A DNA stretch of 64,000 nt, from contig BROG01000232.1 of the NCBI GenBank assembly GCA_030159075.1, forward strand, positions 496,001 through 560,000. The letters run 5' to 3'. The notes beneath the pieces are model-generated. The model was not told the DNA's origin and ran no database searches. It saw only the letters and a list, made by a program, of their open reading frames with translations. Both the position numbers and the translations under genes were made by a program. This DNA is from Atrina japonica (lineage: Eukaryota; Mollusca; Bivalvia; Pterioida; Pinnidae). The first letter of the stretch is position 1. Each line of letters opens with the position of its first letter. This document shows positions 40,343-48,940 of the stretch, piece by piece.

Positions 40343-41378
40343 CGGAATAACGGGGTAGGCAGTATATCTAGGTTTACTATTTTCAAGTTGTCATTTGCAT
40401 GTCTTTAATCCTTGCTGTTACATCATGTCCAGTTTAAAACTCACAACTCTAAATTAATATTTTAGTCATTGTATAAGATTGGCCAATTTAAGCACCCTAT
40501 TAAAATTGCTAAATTCAAACAAGCACAATTATTTACTAAACTTCCTTATACTCTTAATTCTACCTAATTTTCCTTCCACTGCAACTTTAACTTTCTTAAA
40601 ATTCCTTCCTTAATAGGCTTAGACAGATTTTATTTTAGATGTGACGGCATGGAAATTATTTTGTTATGGAAAATAGCTATCAGGGGCCGGCTTAACATAT
40701 GTTTCACGACTTGTTGCCGAATCCAAAACATATACACGCATGTTTAACAGCTTATTGTAACTGACTGAATAAAATATTGTTTAAACCAATTATTTACATT
40801 CGACGGCATTTCTGTTATGATGAAATATACTTTGGTATCTGAAATCATTATATTCTAATGTTAACTTTCGTCGTTTCTGTTTAAAATAAATATTTAACAG
40901 GTCGCTAATAAATAGCTTTTTAGTTTTTATCCTTTATCTTCTCATAATTATTTCTTGTGGTGTGATAATTGCTGTGTAAACACACGACTTTGTGACTTTT
41001 TGCCAACTCCCACGGAAGCGAGACAACAAAACTGTGGCACTCTTGTTATCTCCCTTCGCAGTAGTAATATGTAGTAAACAAGCAACCCTCTGCAAAAATT
41101 TTTCCTTACATCTGTTTATTAAAAGTTTCTGTGTTTGCTTTTTATCTATTGTTTCGCTTTGAAGTACTCGTGAATTCTGCAGGATACAAACTGTTCAATA
41201 TGTGTAAATAGGGCATTATGACATTATGATGTAGAATTTAATTTTCTGTTATATTTCTTGAATATTGAAAACCGAAAATTACTGACATTATGATCTAATA
41301 CACCATGGGACTGTTAAATATTTTGAATTTTAAGGTACAAGTTTCACTAAAATTGAATTAGAAACGACTAAATAGGAA
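40341..41378. other. Non-coding DNA
   Basis: Nothing identifiable on either strand. Confidence 0.5.
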
Positions 41379-41445
41379 CGTGTGTGTGTGAGTTTACGTG
41401 TGTGTATGTGTGTGTGTCTGCGTGCGTGCGTGTGTGTGTGAGTTT

Positions 41446-41480
<35 letters not shown>
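41379..41480. repeat. Interrupted (TG)n microsatellite
   Basis: TG repeats with duplicated GAGTTTACG interruptions. Confidence 0.9.
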
Positions 41481-41512
41481 TGTGCTATATATGTTATTTT
41501 AATTAGTTAGTT

Positions 41513-41574
41513 CTGAGGAAGGGACAGGTCGTCCGGAAAATCAAACTTGAATTTTGTCCGTGTCGTTAATGATT
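41513..41574 (+). repeat. GGGACGA-family end with hammerhead-like core
   Basis: CUGAGGA (41,513-41,519, allowed by CUGANGA), GGAC/GUCC helix II with an AGGUC loop, then GAAA (41,536-41,539), followed by the family's TTGTCCGTGTCGTTA end. Helices I and III cannot be drawn convincingly, so a functional ribozyme is not claimed. Confidence 0.5.
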
Positions 41575-42790
41575 CGATTCATGAGTTCAAACGTCTCAAC
41601 AATCGCCATCGAACAGATAACTCATTTCACTTAGTGAAACACAATAGTGGCAAACAGGATTGTTATACCGTATAATGCGCGGAACGTTGACATCAACCGA
41701 GGTTTTCAATATCCCTGTGTCAATAATTTGTCAGTGAGTAGTTTACCTCTGTATATGAAATGTTTACATGTTGGACACGCCCTGGCATATCGGATCACTT
41801 GTGAAATATAAACTCCATATGCGGGTGATTGTGGGATATTACTACTTAAATGTGGAAAATTAACGACGGGAAAGCCAAAATCGTCGCGTTTGTAGTATAG
41901 CTTAGTTGTTAGTCTGTGTCTTTAGTTAGTAAAAGTATGAAGCATGCGTGATTGATTCTGTTATATCTTTAATTTCTAGTTCGCTGGGGTATATTAACAT
42001 ATGTATGAAAAATGTCATTTTTAATTGACAAAACGTCGTCGATATATCTAAATGTCAAATTAAAGCGTGAGGACACCGCTAACTTTTTCTTCTTTTAATT
42101 CAGCAGTTTCTGAATGAAATCTGCTTCATATAAATAAAAGAACAGGTCTGCCAATAAAGCAGCACAATTGGTTCCCATAGGAATGCCGATCGTTTGTTGA
42201 AAGACCACGTCTCCAACAATTATAAATGTATTGTCTATTAGAAATTTCAGCATTTTTTATATCAATTTCAGCGTGGTGTTTGACAAACTAATTATCATGA
42301 TAACCAATCACTAGGTATTTAAATTTCCGGGTACCACTTTTAGAACAGTTGTCTATGATGCTAAAAAGTCTTTTAATTTTTATGTGGAATTATTGTGTAA
42401 AGAGTAGAGAAGTCGTACGTTTTGATACTGTGAATCTGAGAAAAATTGTGTTCCTTCAAATTTTCTTAAAGTTGTTTAGATTTTTCCAGTATCCACATCT
42501 GATTCACACCGTTTCTGGAATAAGCAACTGTACAGTACTGCTGAAGTTTCTCCTTAACGACTGTTAGTATCTTGGTAAGTAGTACAGAAAAATGTTTGAT
42601 AGAACATTTGCTGGATCCTGCTATGTACACTGCTGATATTGGGTTTTGTGAAGTTTAGGTATCCAAAATAAATATGGTAGATCAAAATCAGTATCAGTTG
42701 TAGGTATATCAAAAGAACGTAATATGGGTAGTTGATTTTGAACGCTTGAAAAAAGTACACCCTGACAATCCTTCAATCTTTGTATTCAAA
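41575..42790 (-). pseudogene. Penelope-like element, copy C (reverse orientation)
   Basis: A minus-strand copy with the same blocks as A and B in reverse order: the 3' region palindrome TTTCACTTAGTGAAA (41,619), KLYDKRDDF-type and DDV-type sequence (about 41,880 and 42,040), the FQQTIGIP region (42,190), the TYDFST region (42,410) and PKLHKT-type sequence (42,640). Frames are disrupted throughout. Confidence 0.75.
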
Positions 42791-43084
42791 TATTCTCGTT
42801 TTTTGTACTAAACAACAAAATAATGAAATTCAAATATTCATCGTTAAACGTGTTTGGGTCCATATTTCGAAAACAGCGATGAGTAAATAATATAATATAT
42901 CTGAATGAAATATATAAGTGTCACTTCATGTTAAGAATGCGGGCACATCTAGGTGTGACGAGTTACGAGCTGATACAAATGTAGTCTAGATAAACATTGA
43001 TTCAAGGAGACTGCCACTGGAAATATAAAAATATAACGAAAAGACGTGATTGAACAAACGTATTTATCTCTATCACCAGAACAT
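42791..43084. other. Non-coding DNA
   Basis: Nothing identifiable. Confidence 0.5.
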
Positions 43085-43385
43085 TTTGATAGAATATTAT
43101 AGACATAATACCAAAGTTATAATGCTCAAGACGATACCGTTTCTGTCAATTAGACTTCATCAGTTGAGCTCCAATTTGAAAAATATGTGTTTTTTCTAAA
43201 GATAAAGTGGTGTCATACAAGGTCAAATAATATATCTAAAAGTATAGCCGAAATCCGTCTAAGAGTAACCACTGTAAAAAAAATGACTATCTTAGCTTTA
43301 GAAAATTTTCGAATTTAAATGGTGTCAACAGTGCCAAATATTCCTTTAGTATAAGATGAACAACTGGTACCGAAATAAAACGATT
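43085..43385 (-). mobile_element. Single retrozyme-like unit, minus strand
   Basis: It matches the array unit from TATAGACATAATACCAAAG to GAACAACTGGTACCGAAATA with scattered substitutions. It is one near-full unit, missing the CCTCGGGGACTC part. Confidence 0.8.
43124..43169 (-). ncRNA. Type I hammerhead ribozyme in the single unit
   Basis: The minus strand has intact CUGAUGA, GAAA and GUC, and perfect GCUCAA/UUGAGC helix I. Helix III reads ACGGUAUCGU, which still pairs through a G-U. Confidence 0.8.
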
Positions 43386-43494
43386 GTTTTAAGTATTTGC
43401 TTCATTCTTCAAACTGTAACTTGATGTTATGTTAATAATACATGTATATACAATGACGCGCCTTCTTAAAGCTGTATCATTCGTCACCTCGTTT

Positions 43495-43622
43495 TTATTC
43501 TTTACACCTCCATGGTACCTAATCCCACCTTTTGATCTCCAGAGGTGTGTGTTTGTCCATTTTTTACCAGATTTGTACCTATATCATGGACATCCTAAAG
43601 ATTTATACTCTGGTATCTGAGA
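43495..43622 (+). mobile_element. Penelope-like 3' end fragment, copy D
   Basis: CCATGGTACCTAATCCCACC... TTTGTCCATTTTTTACCAG... CTGGTATCTGAG matches the element's terminal 125 bp. It is truncated at the 5' side, as is usual for these elements. Confidence 0.7.
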
Positions 43623-44154
43623 ATTTTTATAACATATAATATAATTTGATATAATATAATATAGAATTACAACTATCAGTAAAATATCTTTGCAAAATAC
43701 CACAGATATGGTGTTGGATGGGTACATAACATTACCAATATAACAATAGTTAACATTTACTTTTGATTTTTTAATATCAATATGAAACTATGTACATCTA
43801 TTGATTAAAAACTTTTCAATCTAAGACCTTTTCTTCTATTGATGTAAAGTTACAAAATATGGGACCGAATTATTATTTTATGCTGGAAATTGACATGTTA
43901 TATTTTAACTGGGCATCATTCTGTTATGGAAAGTAAATAGACAGGTATTTATTAAGGTTCTTCTCTAATCAATTTCATTTTGATGTAATCACAAAACATA
44001 GACTTATTTCAACTTCTTCATCGTATTAAATAGGACACAGGAATTCTAGAAACTTCTAGAGAGTTTTTATCGAAATCCGCAGATATTTGACCTTTAACAT
44101 GCAGCTTCAATTGCTGCTGAATTTGTAAAGGTGTTGAAAACAAGTTGTTTTAAA
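43623..44154. other. Non-coding DNA
   Basis: AT-rich (ATATAAT-type simple sequence near 43,635-43,665), nothing else seen. Confidence 0.5.
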
Positions 44155-44475
44155 TGTAAACGTTCCGCAAATTTGACGGTCGATATAATAGTCTTGTTTG
44201 CGATTACTCTGTTTCACTAAGTGAAATGTTGAGTTGTCTTCTCGTTGGTGGTTGTTAAGACGTCTGTACCAATTGTGATGAGGATTCACTCTGAACGTAT
44301 TTCATTGGACTTAACTGTGGACTCACGGCGGGTGTGACCGGTCGACAGGGGATGCTTACTCCTCCATGGCACCTGATCCCACCTCCAGAAGTCCGCGTTT
44401 GTCCATTTTTACCGGATTTGTATCTAGGTCCTGGACTTTCTTTTGATTGTATTTGCTATCTGAGTTTTTTATATT
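44155..44475 (+). mobile_element. Penelope-like 3' end fragment, copy E
   Basis: It runs from AAACGTTCCGCAAATTTGAC through TTTCACTAAGTGAAATG and CTGTGGACTCACGGCGGGTG to TTGTATCTAGGTCCTGGAC. This is a 320-bp copy of the 3' non-coding end without RT. Confidence 0.75.
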
Positions 44476-44654
44476 TTATCTTTTAAAAACCCCGTTGAGA
44501 TGATTCCGATTCAGAATTCCTATTTCTAAATCAAAAGTTGTGTTCACATTCGCGTCATTTAGAATAAAAAACATCGGTAATATCATACTATCATACAAGG
44601 AACAGCAAATATATATTTGTAGGTGTTTCAAAAAATAAATCTTTTATCAAATGG

Positions 44655-45112
44655 TTTTTCAAAAAGGGACAGAAATATAAAAAAAGTATCATTGTCAAAA
44701 AATCAGGATTGAAATTATGAAATCCATAAAATAAATCAGTAATTCTTTTAGCGCATTGAATCTTCAACCACAAGTCACATATGGACCTGCCCATTTCAAA
44801 GAATGGTTAAGTTCACTGGCAGAATTCAGGGGTGAATGTTTTAAAATCCAAATTTTGTAATAAATTTACATGCAATATCAACTTGTTCACTGCCAAAATA
44901 TGACAATAGAACATCCCCGTTATTGATTTAGGTTGAGTCTAAATGTGAACACAGAGGTTGCTGAGTTAATATACTCAACACAGTCATTTCGTCATTGATA
45001 AAGGAAAGAATCAAAATGAATAAAAAGGGACAGAAATATAAAAAAGTATCACTTCACTACATTGTCAAAAAATCAGGATTGTAATGATGAAATCCATGTA
45101 ATAAATCAGTAA
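44655..45112 (+). repeat. Pair of about 85-bp direct repeats
   Basis: AAAGGGACAGAAATATAAAA...AAAAAATCAGGATTG...GAAATCCAT...ATAAATCAGTAA occurs at 44,655-44,745 and again at 45,025-45,112, the second with a short insertion. The role is unknown; the spacer holds nothing identifiable. Confidence 0.7.
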
Positions 45113-45284
45113 CAACATAAGCCTTATATAGTCTTTTCTCTCATTGAAATGCTCATCTAAAATGTGGAGGCATTAGAATTAGGTTACTCTTTATCTGTTT
45201 TAAAATATTATATTTCTGACAGTGGAATCACCGAATAAAGGGATACCGTGTCAGATTTGTTAAAGACAATTATAGAGACTATAT

Positions 45285-45648
45285 ATATATATATATTTAT
45301 ATATATCAATCACTAAAACCAAACGAACAATACTATATATCCTAGGATGTCGGATCTAAGCAATAGATACAAGTCAGGTAAAAGAATACATAAATCACTA
45401 ATATGACTAACGACACGGACAAATTAAACGTCAAATTTCTGGGACGAACTGTCCCTTCATCAGATCAAAACAATTAAAATAACATGAGAAAACGTACACA
45501 CACACACTCTCACGCAAACATCCACTCACACAAACACAACCGGAGAGTGAAAGAAATGCTACATTTTACAATTGCACCGTGATAATGCAATAAAAATGAA
45601 AATGGAAATCAAACAAAAGGATAACTAAAAACTACTGAATTAAACTCA
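45285..45648 (-). repeat. GGGACGA-family repeat interrupted by the Polinton (left part)
   Basis: It matches 39,850-40,176 in order, with a short TA tract at its far end. The minus strand carries the best hammerhead-like core of this family: CUGAUGA (45,458-45,464), helix II GGGAC/GUCCC and GAAA (45,437-45,440). The repeat resumes at 63,780 beyond the Polinton. Confidence 0.75.
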
Positions 45649-45654
45649 AACTAC
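45649..45654. repeat. Left Polinton target-site duplication (AACTAC)
   Basis: Six bases directly outside the terminal inverted repeat, repeated at 63,780-63,785. They are present once in the empty-site copy at 40,177-40,182. Six bases is usual for Polintons. Confidence 0.9.
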
Positions 45655-45802
45655 TGTGTGTTGTATAATACCGGTTCTGGCTCACTTCCCATTCCATGGT
45701 TCAATTTTACCACTAAAACTTTTTATTCCAGTGGTATAAATAGTATCATAAAATTGAATTTTCTTAAGACATTATATAAGTAAACAAAATGGCTACGAGT
45801 GG
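45655..45802 (+). repeat. Left terminal inverted repeat (148 bp exact)
   Basis: TGTGTGTTGTATAATACCGG... is base-for-base the reverse complement of 63,632-63,779 through the first codons of the terminal gene. Similarity then falls off gradually within the gene. Confidence 0.95.
45735..45743 (+). promoter_or_regulatory. TATA box in the left terminal repeat
   Basis: TATAAATAG lies 46 bp before the ATG at 45,789, pointing inward. The mirror copy is at 63,691-63,699. The spacing suits a polymerase II core promoter. Confidence 0.6.
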
Positions 45803-46286
45803 CAAAATTAATGTCAATCAATTTGATCTAAAAAGGTTAAGAATCGAAAAAGGTGAAGATTTCGCTATTATGCTATATCAATGTTATGACGGCATTTATC
45901 GACCTCTTAGAATAAGAACTCCCGTCTTATTATCGGGGGGAGTATTGGATATAGCTGATAGAGATTATTTTATACAATTAAGTATTCATGCAAAGAAACA
46001 AGTAAAATTTCTGCAAGTTATCAAACAGATTGAAGACTTTATTAACAATGACCGCAGTAAACTTAACCCTGATGCAAAAAAGATTAAAATTTTAGATGGT
46101 GACCTCACTAATAATTATTGTATTTGCCCCCAACTTAAAATGCGTCAAGAAAAAATAATAACTCGTTTTTTAAAAGCATTAAAAAATTCTGATTTTATGG
46201 GAAGGAAAATTTGCCGTGCTGAACCATTAGATTATGTAATGAAACGTTGTAAAGTTTGGTGTGTTTTAACATTTGAAGCTGTTTGA
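45789..46286 (+). CDS. Terminal-repeat-borne protein with PLRIRTP motif, left copy
   Basis: 165 residues from an ATG in the perfect repeat (MATSGKINVNQFDL). Two conserved blocks stand out: PLRIRTPVLLSGGV (about residue 40) and, at the end, KVWCVLTFEAV. It is paralogous to 46,273-46,929 and to the right-end gene. The PLRIxTP block followed by a C-terminal KVxxVLTF strand resembles a small family of nucleo-cytoplasmic large DNA viruses suspected to bind single-stranded DNA. That is from memory and tentative. The protein ends abruptly at EAV-stop, where the right-end copy continues about 35 residues; the next paralogue is fused on at the same point. It probably lost its own C-terminus by deletion. 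Confidence 0.7.
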   Translation: MATSGKINVNQFDLKRLRIEKGEDFAIMLYQCYDGIYRPLRIRTPVLLSGGVLDIADRDYFIQLSIHAKKQVKFLQVIKQIEDFINNDRSKLNPDAKKIKILDGDLTNNYCICPQLKMRQEKIITRFLKALKNSDFMGRKICRAEPLDYVMKRCKVWCVLTFEAV

Positions 46287-46929
46287 CTTAAATAAGTTAA
46301 GAATCGAAAAACCTGGAAAAGGTAAGGACGGTAATTCTTTCGCTGATATAGTATATAATTATTCAGATGGTATCTTTCAACCTCTTAGAATACAAACTCC
46401 CACTTTATTATCGTATGGAGTAAGTGATACATATAAGCCCTATAGCATATCTTTAGTTTTTGATCATGATTATCATCATAAAGAGGAACAAGAACATTTT
46501 GAGGAAGTTATCCGAGAGATTGAACAATTTATTAGAAAAGAAGTCCAGAAATATAAGGCTGTTTTTAAAGATAATGGTAGAAAGAAGCCAATCGTAGTTG
46601 ATAATCTTAAGATCATACAAATGGGTAAGAAATTTCCCGCTATTTATGCAAAACTTAAAATGGATCAAGAAGAAATAAAAACTACTTTTATGAAAAAAAC
46701 AAAAACAAAAGAAGGAACGGTTGATTTAAAACCATCAGATTATATAGGTCAACATTGTAAAGTTATTACTGTTTTAACATTTCGTTCTGTTTTTATCGGA
46801 CCTGAAAACGAATCCATTAAACCTTCTGTGGATGTTGTTGCTGTTAGGAAATTAGTTGAGGGAAGTAAGCGATTTGATGATATGGTAGTCGAAATTGACT
46901 ATGAGCTTAACTCAGACGATGATGAATAA
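46273..46929 (+). pseudogene. PLRIQTP-family paralogue without its own start
   Basis: An open frame of 218 codons, beginning inside the end of the previous gene in another frame and lacking a near-start ATG. The frame is entered through TTG. The first residues (FDLNKLRIEK) correspond to about residue 12 of the neighbour, so the normal N-terminus is missing. It holds DGIFQPLRIQTPTLLSYGV, a charged helix rich in Glu/Lys, KLKMDQEEIKTTFMKK and KVITVLTFRSVFIGPENESI, then an acidic tail. It is the longest and best preserved member of the family here. Function unknown (possible single-stranded DNA binding, tentative). Confidence 0.65.
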
Positions 46930-46968
46930 TAATTGAATGACTTAAAAAAAATTTTTTAGATAATAAAA

Positions 46969-47082
46969 ATGATTTTAAATAAAATGTTTCATAGTATCGG
47001 AATAGAGCCTAATGACAAAACGACGTGCCTATACACACTAGAAGACCTTTTCGAATTCGATCTTTTGTCGCGTTCATCATAG
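46969..47082 (+). CDS. Small hypothetical ORF (37 aa)
   Basis: MILNKMFHSIGIEP... to LLSRSS-stop. It follows AATAAAA, resembling the TA-rich leader of other genes in the element. It may be one gene with the next frame, interrupted by a shift. Not recognised. Confidence 0.3.
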   Translation: MILNKMFHSIGIEPNDKTTCLYTLEDLFEFDLLSRSS

Positions 47083-47086
47083 ATAT

Positions 47087-47233
47087 ATGAAAAAACGCGA
47101 ATTTCATCCTCTGAAATTTGGCAAATCGTGCGGAAGATGGATGTTTGATTCCACTCGGTACATCGTATGCGGTGCATGTGATAAAAGAAAACAACGAAAT
47201 CATTATTATTATATAAAATATAAAAAGTACTAA
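47087..47233 (+). CDS. Small hypothetical ORF (48 aa) with possible zinc-binding cysteines
   Basis: MKKREFHPLKFGKSCGRW...YIVCGACDKRKQRNH... has C, then CGAC, in a basic context, suggestive of a partial zinc ribbon. It begins five bases after the previous stop in another frame. Not recognised; could be the second half of one broken gene. Confidence 0.3.
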   Translation: MKKREFHPLKFGKSCGRWMFDSTRYIVCGACDKRKQRNHYYYIKYKKY

Positions 47234-47239
47234 TTTATA

Positions 47240-47420
47240 TTTATAAAAATATAAGTTATTGTATAAACTTATAACCCGTCGATTGTTCCGTAGTAGTATA
47301 TGTCCCCCACTTCAGCCCACTCAGGGTACATGGATGATTTAAACCATTATCTTTGCTATATCTCCTGGTATCACAGTTATATATAGATGAATATATATAA
47401 CTTATCCACGGTCTGGTAGT
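47240..47420. repeat. Duplicated block, left copy (ATPase 3' end plus palindrome block)
   Basis: The minus strand over 47,256-47,290 repeats the last residues of the ATPase (EQSTGYKFIQ-stop versus EQPTEYKFMQ-stop). Then comes GTAGTATATG...CACTTCAGCCCACTCAG and ATATATAACTTATCCACGGT CTGGTAGTCACCAG, matching 48,254-48,400. It is an old segmental duplication inside the element. The repeated CTGGTA..ACCAG palindrome could be a protein-binding site. Confidence 0.6.
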
Positions 47421-47756
47421 CACCAGGCAAGTACACACAGATGTCATTTATAGATTTTTGCTATTCAAGGTTTTACACGAACAAAACCGGTTCTATACAA
47501 CCACGTTATTTAAATCTTATAAAAGGACGACTTTATCTTAAATTTTTAGGTGTGCCATAGAGCTGGTATGGGTATGTATACTATCATAGAGCGCTTATGT
47601 GTGTTATGGTATTTAAATCTTAATATTAAGGTAAGAAAATTCACAATTTTAATGTTAAAGTATTTAATCTTGGTAAATTATAATGTTAATTTTAGTATTT
47701 ATTGGTGTTAAAAATATTGAAAAAGACTTTGAACGGGAGGATCACGCAAACTTTTT

Positions 47757-47894
47757 AAGTGGTCACATGGCGTAGTAGAAATACTCGTAAACCATTCACA
47801 TAAAACTTTAAGTGGTCCCTGGCGTAGTAGAAATACTCGTAAACCACTTAGGGGTAATGAGGCCTCTGGCGTAGTAGAAATACTCGTAAGCCTC
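47757..47894 (+). ncRNA. Array of three hairpins with one invariant core and covarying outer stems
   Basis: An identical 23-base core occurs at 47,768-47,790, 47,820-47,842 and 47,867-47,889. Each core contains the stem AGTA/TACT capped by a GAAA tetraloop, flanked by GGCGT and CGTAA. Outside it, arms pair in every copy: AAGTGG(T)/ACCATT with one G-U, AAGTGGT/ACCACTT, and GAGGC/GCCTC. Copies 2 and 3 differ at two stem positions by compensating changes. The plus strand gives the GNRA loop, so the RNA is probably read that way. Not a recognised RNA family to me. Confidence 0.6.
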
Positions 47895-47913
47895 TGAGTG
47901 AACAGAACTCCCC

Positions 47914-47960
47914 CACGTATCGGCGTTCGGGCTATAAACGCTGAACCTGCGGATACGGTG
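47914..47960 (+). ncRNA. Two-part hairpin after the three-hairpin array
   Basis: CACGTATC pairs with GATACGGTG (one bulged G) as the outer stem, and GCGTT pairs with AACGC inside it. The 3' internal strand TGAACCTGC could make a pseudoknot with CGGG of the loop. It lies 20 bases past the last hairpin, so it may belong to the same transcript. Confidence 0.4.
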
Positions 47961-48183
47961 ACTTTGTGTTCTTGCTTTGTGCATAGCATAAATCTTTCTT
48001 CAGGTCTCAAAAAAATATATCTAGCGTCAATGAATACTAAAGTAACATTATATTCCAGGAATTATTAACATTATATTGTGATCATACGGGGCCAGACCCT
48101 ATCTTTTGTTTTCAAAATAATAAAGTAAGGGTGTTGTGGCAGAAATTAATATCTCAATAACACACATATGCGTTAGAGCTCAC

Positions 48184-48218
48184 CTCTATCATTACTTTCG
48201 TTTTTCGAAATGATAGAG
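48184..48218. other. 10-bp stem-loop
   Basis: CTCTATCATT and AATGATAGAG, 15-base loop. Could be a terminator-like or binding structure; function unknown. Confidence 0.45.
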
Positions 48219-48244
48219 TAAGGGCCACATCTATGATATAATCA

Positions 48245-48418
48245 ATACACATATGAGTAGTATATGGTCCACACTTCAGCTCACTCAGTGTATACTGGAC
48301 TATTTTAAAACCGTATAAACCCGACATAGTGTAAATTCCTCGCGGTTATATATAGACGTTTATATATAACTTATCCACGGTCTGGTAGTTACCAGGTAAA
48401 TGGATATTAAAAGATAAC
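48245..48418. repeat. Duplicated block, right copy
   Basis: GTAGTATATGGTCCACACTT... through TATATAACTTATCCACGGT and CTGGTAGTTACCAG matches 47,290-47,430. It lies directly downstream of the ATPase stop. Confidence 0.6.
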
Positions 48419-48940
48419 TTATTGCATGAATTTATACTCCGTCGGTTGCTCTGTACATAAAATTAATTTAGAATGTTTGTGTTGCGACAACTTTTTTATG
48501 GTTCGTTTGTCCTCCACATCCTCGACGACGTCGTTCTCGTCCAAACATTCGTTGTAGCTAAACTTATCTTTGGTATAGAAGAGCGCAACCCACTTGACCT
48601 GCGTACGAAAATCTTTTGACGCGCCAGTATATCTTTGCGTTAATACCCACACGGATTGGTTGGCATGGTCCTTCCCGAAAAACGCCAACATGGATAAGGC
48701 GTTCCGCTTTCTGTTTTATCTGTTTCGTCGCCGAACAGTCGTCTATGATGTACAACGTGGAGTCCCTTTGTATTTATCGTAAAAAAGTCGTAACGTTTCC
48801 TGTAATTTCTCTTCTCCCTTTTTCGAAACGGGATTGACGATGACGACGCGTTTGTCTTTCGGGTGTATAACATCGTCCCCAATCCACGATCATGGCAGAA
48901 TGAGGTTGTTGAATATACATATTTAATGACTTCAAATTTT
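48419..48940 (-). pseudogene. Polinton packaging ATPase (FtsK/HerA type), P-loop deleted
   Basis: In Polintons this motor protein is thought to pump DNA into capsids. Visible on the minus strand: a start-like MYIQQPHSA segment (about 48,900), the strand KRVVIVNPVSKKGEEKL, Walker B in LYIIDDCSATKQIK (about 48,740), then SVWVLTQRYTGASKDFR and KWVALFYTKDKFSYNECL, ending EYKFMQ-stop at 48,419. Two frameshifts (near 48,755 and 48,690) break the frame. Only about 15 codons separate the N-terminal strand from the NPVSKKG strand, and no GxxxxGKT is present, so the Walker A segment (about 50 residues in relatives) appears deleted. The gene cannot encode an active ATPase. Confidence 0.8.

Larger units (their letters stand above)
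47421..48244. other. Non-coding hairpin-rich segment of the Polinton
   Basis: No protein frame is supported over 800 bp in an otherwise gene-dense element. It contains the three-hairpin array (47,757-47,894), a two-part hairpin (47,914-47,960), a 10-bp stem at 48,184-48,218 and short direct repeats (ACACATATG near 48,160 and 48,246). It may encode a structured RNA or act as origin, packaging or regulatory sequence. Confidence 0.55.

Noticed and set aside
47708..48010. 100-codon minus-strand frame across the three-hairpin array
   Set aside because: The triple TSISTTP repeat in it is a by-product of the repeated hairpin core; stems covary in a way that does not preserve the peptide.
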